From Gammaproteobacteria bacterium (GTDB lineage: Bacteria > Pseudomonadota > Gammaproteobacteria > Steroidobacterales > GCA-2729495): a DNA stretch of 56,049 nt. Positions 55,077 to 56,049 of this stretch are shown here, in pieces. A program made the translations under genes and the position numbers. Position 1 is the stretch's first letter. The number at the start of each line of letters is the position of its first letter. The stretch is taken from positions 1 to 56,049 of the forward strand of contig RFHQ01000201.1 in the NCBI GenBank assembly GCA_003695765.1. Reading direction: 5' to 3'. The notes beneath the pieces are model-generated. The model saw only the letters and a program-made list of their open reading frames with translations. It did no database searches and had not been told where the DNA came from.

Positions 55077-56049
55077 TGGACGTCGACCTGATTTTGGACG
55101 CGCGCGCCAGCGCCGACGAGCTGCTCGAGCTCGGCCGGCTGGCCGAGGCGCAGGGCATCCGCGGCATCTGGGTGTCCAGCCTGCTGGATTCGCGCGATCC
55201 GTTCACGAATCTCGCGCCGCTGGCCCGGACCACCGAGCGCCTGCTGCTGGGGCCGGTCGCGGTCAATCCCTTCGACACCCACCCGGTGAAGATCGCCGCG
55301 GCCTGGCTGACACTGAACGAGCTGGCCGGCGGGCGCGCTCGGATCGTGATCGGCGGTGGCGGCGAAGCGCTGGCAGCGCTCGAAATCCAGCCGGACCGCC
55401 GGGTTCGGTCGGTTGCCGAGTGCGTCGAGATCCTGCGCGCGGCCGCCAGTGGCGAGACCGTCGATTACGATGGCGAAATGTACCGGGTGCATGGGCTGCG
55501 CCTGGGCTGGTTGAGAGCGCTGGCGCCGCCGGTGCATGTCGGCGCGAACCAGGCACAGATGCTGCGGATGGCCGCGCGCGTAGCGGACGGCATCATGCTC
55601 AGTGACATGCCGGAGAACCTCGCCGCCGAGGCCATCGCGACGCTGGATGCGGCGCTGGCCCGGCACGGCAGGTCGCGCCCCGACTTCGCAACCAACATGT
55701 TCACCGCCTGGCATGTCTATGCCGACGCCCGGGCTGCGCGCGCCGAAGCCCGCCGCTGGCTGCTACTGCGCGGAATCTTCCGGCCGTGGTTGCTGGAGCG
55801 TTTTCTGGAGCCGGCCGACGTGGCGCTGGTGATGGAAAACCAGGAAGCCTTCGTCGCCGCGTTTCGTCGCGGCAGCGCCGAGGTCGACGGCGTGCCTGAC
55901 CGCGTGCTCGATGCGCTGGTCGACCACATTACGCTCTGCGGCGGTCTCGACGATCTGCCACGGATCTGTGCCCGGCTGCGGGCCTGCGCGGAGGCCGGTC
56001 TCGCGGCCGTGTCGCTGCGGCTCTATGCCGAGCCGGCCGAGAGCATCCG
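55076..56049 (+). CDS. LLM-class flavin-dependent oxidoreductase (3' end outside window)
   Basis: The ATG at 55076 overlaps the previous stop; the frame stays open to the window end, giving 324 codons so far with no stop. Sequence: LILDARASADELLELGRLAEA, LDSRDPFTNLAPLA, LLLGPVAVNPFDTHPVKIA, LTLNELAGGRARIVIGGGGE, VHVGANQAQMLRMAARVADGIMLSD, WHVYADARAAR, RFLEPADVALV. It is a paralogue of the LLM at 42570-43592, nearly complete here (that one has 340 residues). Confidence 0.92.
   Translation, partial: MDVDLILDARASADELLELGRLAEAQGIRGIWVSSLLDSRDPFTNLAPLARTTERLLLGPVAVNPFDTHPVKIAAAWLTLNELAGGRARIVIGGGGEALAALEIQPDRRVRSVAECVEILRAAASGETVDYDGEMYRVHGLRLGWLRALAPPVHVGANQAQMLRMAARVADGIMLSDMPENLAAEAIATLDAALARHGRSRPDFATNMFTAWHVYADARAARAEARRWLLLRGIFRPWLLERFLEPADVALVMENQEAFVAAFRRGSAEVDGVPDRVLDALVDHITLCGGLDDLPRICARLRACAEAGLAAVSLRLYAEPAESI

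Noticed and set aside
1-56049. tRNA, rRNA, insertion sequence, prophage or CRISPR array
   Set aside because: No T-loop GGTTCGA-type tRNA pattern, transposase, integrase, terminal inverted repeats or regularly spaced repeats were seen on reading both strands.

Overview
The window is high-GC DNA, densely coded on both strands, from a Gram-negative bacterium. Cues are outer-membrane barrels, Tat and lipoprotein signals, an MtfA-type zinc peptidase, an SrkA/YihE-type kinase, a UbiC/Rv2949c-like chorismate-lyase family protein and a VPVPA-CTERM sorting tail. A gammaproteobacterium is the best guess, with no closer placement possible by eye. No rRNA, tRNA, insertion sequence or CRISPR array was seen. 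Both window ends cut genes: a NapC/NirT cytochrome at the left and a luciferase-like monooxygenase (LLM) at the right.

Left part (1-24.4 kb): a tetraheme cytochrome c fragment; a DUF1800/DUF1501 export pair followed by an ECF sigma factor, a probable anti-sigma factor and a secreted helical-repeat protein; an exported coproporphyrinogen-oxidase-like protein; two overlapping DsbA/HCCA-isomerase-like genes; and the most striking gene of the window (8808-10979). That gene fuses two CDGSH iron-sulfur motifs and a Rieske domain to a thiamine-diphosphate-enzyme fold whose cofactor and catalytic motifs look lost. Then come two outer-membrane barrels, a cupredoxin divergent from a c-di-GMP phosphodiesterase, an ABC export pair, a GST, an MBL hydrolase, MtfA, a DUF938 methyltransferase and an alpha/beta hydrolase.

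Middle (24.4-37.7 kb): SrkA-like kinase, then a carotenoid cluster (small protein, crtY, crtI, crtB; convergent crtZ and a second di-iron membrane hydroxylase). This would convert geranylgeranyl diphosphate to beta-carotene and zeaxanthin; no crtE is present. A 15-bp palindrome lies between the second hydroxylase and a GT2-GtrA / GT39 glycosyltransferase pair. Then an AhpD-like protein, a lamin-tail VPVPA-CTERM protein, a potassium channel and a PAS-LuxR regulator.

The 37.66-38.03 kb gap is AT-richer. It ends in a strong plus-strand terminator preceded by two small hairpins, one showing an anti-Shine-Dalgarno-like loop; I read it as a possible small RNA.

Right part (38-56 kb) looks catabolic. 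A minus-strand operon holds an aromatic-ring FAD monooxygenase, an aldehyde dehydrogenase and an MFS protein. A second minus-strand operon holds DUF1838, a quinone-reductase-like flavoprotein, a flavin reductase, an LLM and DUF3795. Further on are an OmpW-like barrel, a double alpha/beta hydrolase, a chorismate-lyase-family protein, a PQQ dehydrogenase with a second DUF1838, and three overlapping LLM genes. DUF1838 and one LLM type each occur twice, suggesting a duplicated, uncharacterised oxidative module.
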